Assembly: GCA_016872775.1 (NCBI GenBank)
Contig: VGZA01000005.1
Span: forward strand, 1-64,000
Length of the DNA: 64,000 nucleotides
From: Planctomycetota bacterium
GTDB taxonomy: Bacteria > Planctomycetota > Planctomycetia > Pirellulales > Pirellulaceae
Direction of reading: 5' to 3'
Position numbers and translations under genes: made by a program. The notes below the pieces were generated by a model. The model was not told the DNA's origin, did no database searches, and was given only the letters and a program-made list of their open reading frames with translations. Below, in pieces: positions 9,956-17,040 of the stretch (its first letter is position 1; each line of letters starts with the position of its first letter).

Positions 9956-11551
9956 TTACTTCCAGCGAGCCCACTCCGACTCGTAGTACCGCACCAGGAT
10001 CTGGTTGTTCCAGCGATTCGGTTCGACCTCGAGTCTTCGCATGTCGAGTGGAAGTTCAAAAAGCCCTTGCAGTCCGGAGTTGTCCAGAAATTTCAACTGC
10101 GACGCAACCCGTTCGTCGAGCCGCCAGTTCGATACCGTACCCAAATCCCGGCGTGCGGCCAGCACGAAACCCCATTCGCCGAACGACGGAACACTGGCGC
10201 GGTAGGGCCAGGTATGCAAACCGGCGTTCTCCAGCGTCTTTACGACGCACCAGAACGATCGCGGTGCGCTCAACGGGGATGTGCACTGAACCGCCACCAC
10301 TCCATCCGGAGCAAGGCAACGTAACAGCCGTCGATAGAAGGTCGTGGTATACAACTTGCCGACGGCGAAACTGCTCGGATCGGGGAAGTCAATGATCACC
10401 AGATCGTATTTGCGGTCGACCTGTTCCAGCCAGATCAGCGCATCTTCATGAATCACGCGCAACCGTCGGTCGCCGAACGCGTCGGCATTGAGCGTTCGCA
10501 ACAGCGGCAATCCGCTGCCCAGTTCGGTCATCGCGGGATCGATGTCGACCAGTGTAGCCGACTCGACATCAGGATAGCGAAAGATCTCGCGCAGCGCCAA
10601 TCCGTCTCCACCGCCCAGCACGAGCACATGCCGGCGATCGATCGCCGCGCTGAATGCCGGATGCACCAGTGCCTCGTGATAACGGTACTCGTCGGCCGAA
10701 TGAAACTGCAGATTGCCGTTCAGAAAGAGATGAAAATCGGACTCGCTGCGCGTGACGACAATCCGCTGGTACTGCGACGTTCGCGCGAATACCACGGGAT
10801 TGCCGAACTGCTGTTCCTCGGCGAGGTCGGTGAACAGGTCGGCCTTGATGATCCCGGCGACAAGTAAGCCGATGACCAGAAACGCCCGTCCCTGCAATCC
10901 TCCAACCCGCCGCGGCAGCAGGGGACGCAGCAGGTGGGTACCCCACAAAGCGACAAGCGCATTGAGCAGTCCCACGACGAACGACGTGCGCACGAGCCCC
11001 AGCTGCGGCACGAGGAACAACGGGAATAGCAACGATGCGGCCAGCGCGCCGATATAGTCGAATGCCAGGACGCGCGAGACCAGATCGCGAAAATCGAGGT
11101 GTTCTTTGAGGATCCGCATCAGCAGAGGCAATTCCAATCCCACCAGCGTGCCGATCAAGGTGACCACCGAAAACAGCGCGAAGTGGAAACCGCGCAGATA
11201 TCCGAACGCCAGGAACAGGACGGGTGCCGAGCAACCTCCGACCAGAGCGACCGCCAATTCCACTTCGACAAATACGCGCGCCGGCGATCCGACGATGAAT
11301 CCGGAGAGCCACGCGCCAATACCGAGCGCGAACAGATAGAATCCGATCACCAGCGAAAACTGCGTGACCGAGTCGCCCAGAACATAACTCGCCAGCGTGC
11401 CCGCCAACAGCTCGTAGACCAGTCCGCAGGACGCGATGATCAGCACGTTGATATACAGCAGAAAAAGCGGCGCACGGTCGAGCCTCAATGGCTCACCCTT
11501 GCCCCACCCCGCTTGTTCCAGGGCTGGTTGCACTGGCTGAACGATGGCCAT
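9956..11551 (-). CDS. membrane-embedded spermidine/spermine synthase-like aminopropyltransferase
   Basis: A 531-residue protein with two halves. Residues 28-235 hold about seven transmembrane helices. Residues 255-531 form a spermidine synthase-like domain with the substrate motif DEYRYHE (287-293), the AdoMet-type glycine loop GGGDG (313-317), VDIDP (335-339) and the catalytic region IIDFPDP (386-392) followed by LYTTTFYR. These active-site motifs look intact. The soluble spermidine synthases lack the helices; membrane-linked versions are known next to DUF350 and AdoMet decarboxylase genes. The likely reaction is aminopropyl transfer from decarboxylated AdoMet, made by SpeD of this operon, to an amine acceptor at the membrane. 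The acceptor is unknown. Confidence 0.88.
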   Translation of the reverse strand: MAIVQPVQPALEQAGWGKGEPLRLDRAPLFLLYINVLIIASCGLVYELLAGTLASYVLGDSVTQFSLVIGFYLFALGIGAWLSGFIVGSPARVFVEVELAVALVGGCSAPVLFLAFGYLRGFHFALFSVVTLIGTLVGLELPLLMRILKEHLDFRDLVSRVLAFDYIGALAASLLFPLFLVPQLGLVRTSFVVGLLNALVALWGTHLLRPLLPRRVGGLQGRAFLVIGLLVAGIIKADLFTDLAEEQQFGNPVVFARTSQYQRIVVTRSESDFHLFLNGNLQFHSADEYRYHEALVHPAFSAAIDRRHVLVLGGGDGLALREIFRYPDVESATLVDIDPAMTELGSGLPLLRTLNADAFGDRRLRVIHEDALIWLEQVDRKYDLVIIDFPDPSSFAVGKLYTTTFYRRLLRCLAPDGVVAVQCTSPLSAPRSFWCVVKTLENAGLHTWPYRASVPSFGEWGFVLAARRDLGTVSNWRLDERVASQLKFLDNSGLQGLFELPLDMRRLEVEPNRWNNQILVRYYESEWARWK

Positions 11552-11560
11552 CTCCCCGCC

Positions 11561-11854
11561 TTATCCTTGGATCGCGGCGGCGATGATGATCGAAATGCCA
11601 ATCAACAGCGCCCCGACAATGATCCCCATCGCCGTGTTCTGGTCTTCGAGGATCTCTTTTCGGAAGGAATAGGGTGAAAATTTGTCGATCACCCAGATGC
11701 AGACCATCAACACCAGAACACCGATCCCTGAGAATACCACCGCCGCGATGATATGCTTCAACAGCGAAACGATCCCCATCAAATCGCCATCTCCGTCCAC
11801 GGCGGCCAATGCGACCATCGCCGACGATAGCGCTTGCTGCACTACGGATCCCAT
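11561..11854 (-). CDS. DUF350 small membrane protein
   Basis: The start at 11854 is preceded by a strong GGAGGAGG ribosome binding site and gives a 97-residue protein. An upstream in-frame ATG at 11887 would lie inside the preceding small gene and is less likely. Two to three hydrophobic segments are visible: a long one containing LLKHIIAAVVFSGIGVLVLM and a C-terminal one (MGIIVGALLIGISIIIAAAI) after an acidic loop with EILEDQNTA. This is the DUF350 pattern (YjfL type). DUF350 proteins have no proven biochemical role but are repeatedly found with spermidine-synthase-like, AdoMet decarboxylase and DUF4178 genes, all present here. The gap to the neighbour on each side is under 10 bases. Confidence 0.85.
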   Translation of the reverse strand: MGSVVQQALSSAMVALAAVDGDGDLMGIVSLLKHIIAAVVFSGIGVLVLMVCIWVIDKFSPYSFRKEILEDQNTAMGIIVGALLIGISIIIAAAIQG

Positions 11855-11855
11855 A

Positions 11856-12029
11856 TTACTTGCCTCCTCCCCAACCCCAGATTCCACTTGAACCCCTCAC
11901 GCCACTGCTGCCGGTACTGCTTTGCGATGATCCCGACGAACCGGTCGAGAATCGCCAGCCACGAGCCAGCGCCGTGCTCAGTCCCAACGCCAGGACCAAT
12001 CCATAGGTCACAAACAATTTCTTGACCAT
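11856..12029 (-). CDS. 57-residue Gly/Ser-rich exported peptide
   Basis: A very short gene between DUF4178 and DUF350. The ATG at 12029 gives a clear signal peptide (MVKKLFVTYGLVLALGLSTA, cleavage probably after ALA). The mature part is about 35 residues, rich in glycine and serine (GSSGSS, TGSSG, RGSSG) and ending IWGWGGGK with three tryptophans. The ribosome binding site GGAG lies within the last codons of DUF4178, and the stop is one base from the DUF350 start, so it is embedded in the translation chain of the operon and is unlikely to be chance. I recognise no family. It may be a secreted substrate, a structural peptide or a small partner of the membrane enzymes. Confidence 0.7.
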   Translation of the reverse strand: MVKKLFVTYGLVLALGLSTALARGWRFSTGSSGSSQSSTGSSGVRGSSGIWGWGGGK

Positions 12030-12037
12030 CACCTTGA

Positions 12038-13606
12038 TTACTCCGCGAATTCGCTGTCGGCCCAACGACTCTGCTCGAACGAACGGGCATGCAGCCAGAG
12101 CGCGCCGGGGAAAAACGAGAGGCAGGCGATCGCGATCACCGTCCACTCGTGTCCGACCGGATGTTTGACAATCAGGCTGATCACCAGGTCAATTGCGATG
12201 AAGATCGCGAGCCACGCCAGCCACAAGAGATACACGGGCCCGTAGGTCGGAGCCGGCTGGTTGGGCGCGACGCCGAAACCTCGCGGTAACCGACCAAGCT
12301 TGAACGCCGCCTCGACCTGTTCGTGCGCCAGATAGGTCCCCAGGGAAGCGATCCGCTCGACAAAGCGAGTCTTTTGCCAGTCATCGGAACCCGAATAGCT
12401 CACTTGTGCCTCAGCTTCCGGCGTATACTCCAGCGTGATCATGCGTGGTGGAGCGATAAAGTCCTCGGCGAGCACCGTCTCGCCCAGCGAGACCTTCCAG
12501 TAGAACTCGCCCAGCACATAGACCACGCGGGCCCAGGCGCGTTGGAAAATGCGGAACCGGGTCCCTTTCCATTTCAGAATGTTCCCCGGCGTAATTTCAT
12601 CGGTGGGAATCGGTTCGACGAAACTCCAATGGCGATCGCTGTGCACCAGCCAGCGGAAGCCGGTGGCCGCCTCGTACAAGAGGAACTCGTCCCAGGTGTA
12701 TTGCTTGTCGAAGTAGACAGATCGTCGCACGAATCCGATCACGACATATTTGACGCCGGACAGCACTCCTTCCGAGCCGATGGGAATGATCGGTTTGATT
12801 TCGGACGAGAGCGTCTTCAGGAACTTCAGGTTGCCTTGTTCGATGTCGAGCAGCGAGGAACAGTAGGGGCAGGTAACCCGTTGTGCGGCGTCAGGTGCCC
12901 TCAGTTCGAGTGCGCCGCCGCACTGCGGGCAGCTTACGCCCGTTCCCGAAATGGCGACCGATTCCCGATCGCGGTCCTCCGCGTCGTCGATACCCAGTTC
13001 CGACAGGGATACCTCGCGTCCGCGGTACAGCGTGACCTCATCACCTTCGTAGACCAGCGTACCGAATCGGTTGTCGGGTCCGGAGAGATCCGCGAATCGG
13101 TGTTCGCAACCTGGGCGTGCGTCGAACGGAATTTCGCCTTCCGCGGCGAGCAGCGCCGCGGTGTTGAACTCGTTGACCGTGAACATGAGGTGATCGCGGA
13201 GTTGCACGGGAGCGCCTACGGAAAGTTCGCTCCAGGTCGGAATCCGCATGTGACTGTTAATTTTCCGTTCTTGGGTCAGGAATCGTTTGCCCTGGGCTTC
13301 CGCAATCCAGCACCATCGGTCGCCTGGAAATGCCGCGTACCACTCGTCCCAGATCCCGCCCGCCGGATGCCGATACTGTACGTGACCGACAATCTCGAAC
13401 GGATGATCGCGATATCGTCCCGTCTTCCCCAATCGCAGCACCGAATCGGTGGCCACGATCGCGGCCACGCGACCATGGTCTTCCAGCTTGCGATCTCCTC
13501 GCGCGACCACGGAACTGCAGGAAGGACAGATCGTGACCAGCGAGGCGCTGACACGGAATTCGACGGGGCTGCCGCAGGATGGGCAGGGCGCTTCAATCGA
13601 TTTCAT
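12038..13606 (-). CDS. DUF4178 protein with two zinc ribbons and C-terminal membrane helices
   Basis: A 522-residue protein starting at 13606, 14 bases inside the end of speD, which indicates coupling. Two CxxC pairs form a first zinc ribbon (C8, C11, C27, C30) and another four cysteines form a second (C225, C228, C245, C248). Each ribbon is followed by a DUF4178-like beta-rich module (for example YTWDEFLLYEAATGFRWLV near residue 300). The C-terminus has two transmembrane helices (YLLWLAWLAIFIAIDLVISL and VIAIACLSFFPGALWL). DUF4178 has no established activity and is known mainly from its association with DUF350 and polyamine genes. The duplicated ribbon-DUF4178 arrangement with a membrane anchor suggests a scaffold or sensor at the cytoplasmic membrane face. 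Confidence 0.85.
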   Translation of the reverse strand: MKSIEAPCPSCGSPVEFRVSASLVTICPSCSSVVARGDRKLEDHGRVAAIVATDSVLRLGKTGRYRDHPFEIVGHVQYRHPAGGIWDEWYAAFPGDRWCWIAEAQGKRFLTQERKINSHMRIPTWSELSVGAPVQLRDHLMFTVNEFNTAALLAAEGEIPFDARPGCEHRFADLSGPDNRFGTLVYEGDEVTLYRGREVSLSELGIDDAEDRDRESVAISGTGVSCPQCGGALELRAPDAAQRVTCPYCSSLLDIEQGNLKFLKTLSSEIKPIIPIGSEGVLSGVKYVVIGFVRRSVYFDKQYTWDEFLLYEAATGFRWLVHSDRHWSFVEPIPTDEITPGNILKWKGTRFRIFQRAWARVVYVLGEFYWKVSLGETVLAEDFIAPPRMITLEYTPEAEAQVSYSGSDDWQKTRFVERIASLGTYLAHEQVEAAFKLGRLPRGFGVAPNQPAPTYGPVYLLWLAWLAIFIAIDLVISLIVKHPVGHEWTVIAIACLSFFPGALWLHARSFEQSRWADSEFAE

Positions 13607-14021
13607 TCCGCATGCTCCCCGGCGGCAAGGACCACAAGTCGTCGTCGCCCACAGCCGCCCCGGTTGCGGATTCGAGCAGCAAACCGCGAGGGACGCGGCG
13701 AACGCGCACCTGCTTCGCACCGAGGCTTTCGGCCAATTCCGCCGACCATTGCCAGCGCGGTCGCGGCCGGCAGCAATAGAGATTGAACGTCGCGAGACGT
13801 AGTTCCGGGAATGTATGGCAAGTCAGATGCGATTCGGTCAGCAGATACAGTCCAGTGACACCGCCCGGAAACGGGAATTGGTGCCACTGCGGCTCGCCGA
13901 CAATCTGAAGGGCGAGCTCTTCGACAATTTTCTTACAGACGGCGCGCACCGACCGCATCTCCGCTAGCAGTTCCGCGCAGCAACCCTCCGCATCGACGAT
14001 CAATTCCTCACCCGCGTACAT
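13593..14021 (-). CDS. speD: S-adenosylmethionine decarboxylase proenzyme (prokaryotic type)
   Basis: A 142-residue protein of the short bacterial/archaeal AdoMet decarboxylase class. The self-cleavage and pyruvoyl motif TESHLTCHTFPE is present, with Glu63-Ser64 as the predicted processing site, His69 as processing residue and Cys84 as likely proton donor; this is one residue offset from the well-studied Thermotoga enzyme (S63, H68, C83). It should make decarboxylated AdoMet, the aminopropyl donor, for the spermidine-synthase-like enzyme at 9956-11551. It is the first gene of the operon. No Shine-Dalgarno sequence is visible, and a candidate promoter ends six bases before the ATG, so the transcript may be leaderless. 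Confidence 0.92.
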   Translation of the reverse strand: MYAGEELIVDAEGCCAELLAEMRSVRAVCKKIVEELALQIVGEPQWHQFPFPGGVTGLYLLTESHLTCHTFPELRLATFNLYCCRPRPRWQWSAELAESLGAKQVRVRRVPRGLLLESATGAAVGDDDLWSLPPGSMRNEID

Positions 14022-14027
14022 GCGAGA

Positions 14028-14056
14028 AGTTTAGCAAACCGGACATCCGCCGCCAA
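14028..14056 (-). promoter_or_regulatory. candidate promoter of the speD operon
   Basis: Read on the minus strand, TTGGCG (14056-14051) and TAAACT (14033-14028) are separated by 17 bases. TAAACT ends six bases before the speD ATG, so transcription would start at or next to the start codon. Confidence 0.4.
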
Positions 14057-14183
14057 TCAACCCGAGCGGGATTCGAGATTCGGAAGAGTCGCGTTGCGGT
14101 GACGCGATGTAGCGACCAGCCTAACCTATCATCGTGGCTGGCGGCGGGAGCCAGACCAACCCATTCCTGCACAGGTCGACCGC

Positions 14184-14804
14184 ATGGATAATTTGTTGGG
14201 GATTCTTTGCGTCTTGAAGATCGTTCTTGTGGTCGTCATGTTTGTCGGCCATCTGCTCTGGTTGTTAATGGCGTCGATCGCGCGGCACCTGACGCTGGCC
14301 GGCAATGCCGCCCTGTGGGTGCTCTTTCATGAATCGGAAACACTACAGTTCGCCAGCCATCCACAATTCTGGTTGATCCCCCCTGCTGTTTCGGTGCTGG
14401 TCGCGGGCCAATTTCATCGCAACCGGCTCTCGCCAACACAACTCGCTGGGATCCGCTACGGCTGCATGATGCTGATCTACCTGTCGTCGACCAGCAAAGT
14501 GTTCTTTGTCAGCGCCGGAAAATCGATCGCGGCACCGATCATACTCGCCCTGCTGTCGCTCGCCGGTGTCGTCACCGGCATCGCGTTGCGCGTGCGAGCC
14601 TTCTTGTATCTCGGGACCGGCTTCGTGTTCCTGTCGGTTTTCAGCATGGTCTGGAATGCCTACCAGAATATCCGGCATGTCGGAATCTGGTGGGCGATTT
14701 GTATCGCGCTGGGGATCGCCATCCTGGCACTGTATGGCATGTTCGAAATGAAGAAGGAGAATATCCGGGCGCTCATCGAACGGCTTCGGCGGTCGGAACA
14801 GTGA
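14184..14804 (+). CDS. uncharacterised polytopic membrane protein
   Basis: A 206-residue protein with about six hydrophobic segments (starting LLGILCVLKIVLVVVMFVGH) and a basic cytoplasmic tail ending ENIRALIERLRRSEQ. I do not recognise a family. It diverges from the speD operon across 162 bases, so the two could share regulation. Its 3' end overlaps the convergent MOSC gene by 32 bases. Confidence 0.7.
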   Translation: MDNLLGILCVLKIVLVVVMFVGHLLWLLMASIARHLTLAGNAALWVLFHESETLQFASHPQFWLIPPAVSVLVAGQFHRNRLSPTQLAGIRYGCMMLIYLSSTSKVFFVSAGKSIAAPIILALLSLAGVVTGIALRVRAFLYLGTGFVFLSVFSMVWNAYQNIRHVGIWWAICIALGIAILALYGMFEMKKENIRALIERLRRSEQ

Positions 14805-15597
14805 CTTCGGCACCCACGGCGATGCTGCCGCTGGAAAGCGGAATCCCATTCTGACCGAAAAGGACTCCGAGCGTGGGGTGCTGGCGATAACGGGCCAGCG
14901 TCGCCAGCGGCTCCTTACCTCGTTCGGTCGTCGTCTGATCCACCGTGGTGATCGTACAACGCGCGCACGGCTTCACCAGCCGAATTTCCAATTCGCCAAC
15001 GCGAATCGCCGGCCAACCGTCTTCGGTATATGCCTCACAACCGTCAATCACGATGTTGGGACGAAAGCGGTCCATCGCCAGGTGACCGCCGATCCGCTGA
15101 TTAAGTTCGTGCAGCGAGGCACGCGTCGTTACCAGAAGCGGAAAACCATCACTGAACGACACGCGATCGGCGGGCGTTACGGCGTACCGTGGGTCCACAC
15201 GACGCGGATGTTCCTCCGCGAACCGCACCAACCGGCAGGGGAGCGACAGGTATTCGGTGAACCACTCGGCGACCGTTCGGCCTTGATCGATCGCCTGGCA
15301 GTTGTCGTCCCAGATCGTGACTTCGAGTTTCTCATTCGCGGCGGATGCGGTGGTTTGCGGCGTGAAGGAAATATCCGACAGGCCGGGTGCGGATAGTGCG
15401 ATCGAATCGCCGGCGATCGTCGGCTGCACGAGGGCGAGCTTGGGGTATTCGCGTTGAGTAAGAAACTGGCCCTGCCAGTCGACAAGCATGAACAGGCGAT
15501 CGTGGATCAGTCCACGAGGCTCGACTTGGCTCGATCGAACTGACGTGCCACGACACGACTTGATCGGGTAGACCGTAAGTTCGGCGATTTGGAGCAT
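14773..15597 (-). CDS. MOSC domain protein (YcbX-like)
   Basis: A 274-residue protein with the MOSC N-terminal beta-barrel domain (starting LTVYPIKSCRGTSV, then GLIHDRLFMLVD and FLTQREYPKLALV) and a C-terminal MOSC domain containing RFRPNIVIDG and the cysteine motif VKPCARC (C211, C214). MOSC proteins bind molybdenum cofactor or act in its sulfuration; YcbX-like members reduce N-hydroxylated compounds with a partner electron donor. No partner gene is adjacent. The gene converges on the membrane protein gene with a 32-base overlap and diverges from the DUF1501 gene at 15690. Confidence 0.88.
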   Translation of the reverse strand: MLQIAELTVYPIKSCRGTSVRSSQVEPRGLIHDRLFMLVDWQGQFLTQREYPKLALVQPTIAGDSIALSAPGLSDISFTPQTTASAANEKLEVTIWDDNCQAIDQGRTVAEWFTEYLSLPCRLVRFAEEHPRRVDPRYAVTPADRVSFSDGFPLLVTTRASLHELNQRIGGHLAMDRFRPNIVIDGCEAYTEDGWPAIRVGELEIRLVKPCARCTITTVDQTTTERGKEPLATLARYRQHPTLGVLFGQNGIPLSSGSIAVGAEVTVPTAEAVR

Positions 15598-15689
15598 TGC
15601 CCTCGACCTTCCATCGTTGACGTCCGATTTCTAGAATACTATCGCACGCGATGCTATCCCGCCAACCGACCATTCACGAGGAATTCAAG

Positions 15690-17030
15690 ATGCTTCACTT
15701 GCCTGGCCAATCGTATCGGCTGTGTGACGGGCGAACCCGCCGCGGTTTTCTGCGGGCAGGATTTCTTGGTCTGAGCGGTCTGACGTTGAGCGACTTGTTG
15801 CGTGTCGAAGCCTCCCCTTCCGCGACGCCCAATGCCTCGCGCCGATCTATCATCCTGATCTGGCAACATGGAGGCCCTTCGCAGCTGGAAACTTTCGACA
15901 TGAAACCGACGGCCCCGATCGAGTATCGTGGTCCGTACGAACCGATCGATTCATCGCTTCCCGGCCTGCAAGTCTCGGAGAAAATGCCGTTTCACGCCCG
16001 GATCATGCATCACACTTCCGTGATCCGCAGCTTCACGCACGGCAACGGCGACCATTGGGCCGCTGCGCATTGGATCTTGACCGGTTACCTCGGCGCGACC
16101 GGTAACGATCGTCCGGCGCGGAAACCGTCGGCATGCGCGATCACTTCGCATCTGCTTGGTCCCACACGCCGTGGCGCTCCGGCATCCGTGAACTTCAACG
16201 ACGGCGGATTTGGCTACCACGGCGCCTCTTACCTCGGAGTCGCACATAATCCGATTCGTGTCGGCGAATTCAGCTACGGCAACGAGGCCGGCCGGATGCC
16301 GACCGCCGAGGCCAGCAGTTTTCAATTGATCGACGGAATGACCAGCGATCGTCTGGGGAACCGGCTAAGCATGACGCGGCAATTTGACGAGTTGCGTCGG
16401 CAGGTCGACGCCTCGGGACAACACGCGGGCATGGATCGAATGAGCCAACAGGCGGTCGATATCCTGCTTTCCGGCCGCACGCGTGAGGCATTCGACGTTT
16501 CCAGCGAGTCGGCCACGACCCGCGACGCGTACGGTCCCGGTTGGGGCGAACAAGCGCTGATGGCGCGTCGGCTCATCGAAGCCGGCGTTCGTTTCGTGAC
16601 TTTAAACACGGGTTACTGGGACGACCACGGCAACATCAAAGGCGCCTTGGACGACAAGTTGCCTCGACACGATCGGGCCGTCGGCGTATTGATCGCGGAC
16701 CTCGCCGAGCGGGGAATGCTCGACGACACCCTCGTTGTCACCGCTGGCGAATTTGGCCGTACGCCGCGGATCAACCCTGGCGCGGGGCGCGACCATTGGC
16801 CGCAGGCACAAAGCGTACTGGTGGCCGGAGGTGGAACTCGACCGGGCCAGGTAATTGGAGCAACCAATGACAAAGCCGAGTATCCGACCGCGAGGCCGAT
16901 TTCCCCCAACGACTTCACCGCCATCATTTACCGCTCGCTGGGCATCTCGCCGGAGCACACCATCAATGACCACTCGGGACGCCCCACGAAACTGTTGCCC
17001 GGGGGAACGGCACCGGCGGAACTTTTTTAG
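15690..17030 (+). CDS. DUF1501 family exported protein
   Basis: A 446-residue DUF1501 protein. The ATG at 15690 is preceded by GAGGAA and is preferred over an ATG 39 bases upstream. A Tat-like motif (TRRGFLRAGFLGLSGLTL) opens the protein. Family marks are IILIWQHGGPSQLETFDMKP, LMARRLIEAGVRFVTL and GEFGRTPRINPGAGRDHWPQ. It is a paralogue of the genes at 186 and 40566 but lacks an adjacent DUF1553 partner; the next gene, an esterase, starts 10 bases downstream, so these two are likely co-transcribed. Confidence 0.88.
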   Translation: MLHLPGQSYRLCDGRTRRGFLRAGFLGLSGLTLSDLLRVEASPSATPNASRRSIILIWQHGGPSQLETFDMKPTAPIEYRGPYEPIDSSLPGLQVSEKMPFHARIMHHTSVIRSFTHGNGDHWAAAHWILTGYLGATGNDRPARKPSACAITSHLLGPTRRGAPASVNFNDGGFGYHGASYLGVAHNPIRVGEFSYGNEAGRMPTAEASSFQLIDGMTSDRLGNRLSMTRQFDELRRQVDASGQHAGMDRMSQQAVDILLSGRTREAFDVSSESATTRDAYGPGWGEQALMARRLIEAGVRFVTLNTGYWDDHGNIKGALDDKLPRHDRAVGVLIADLAERGMLDDTLVVTAGEFGRTPRINPGAGRDHWPQAQSVLVAGGGTRPGQVIGATNDKAEYPTARPISPNDFTAIIYRSLGISPEHTINDHSGRPTKLLPGGTAPAELF

Positions 17031-17040
17031 CCGCCTTGCC

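Noticed and set aside
11856-12146. Longer 96-residue version of the small exported peptide
   Set aside because: The extra N-terminal part is antisense-like frame inside DUF4178 and would destroy the signal peptide position; the ATG at 12029 has a ribosome binding site and a clean leader.
12323-13786. Long open frame on the plus strand opposite DUF4178
   Set aside because: It lies fully antisense to a gene with clear zinc ribbons and overlaps, and its composition is that of a high-GC shadow frame.
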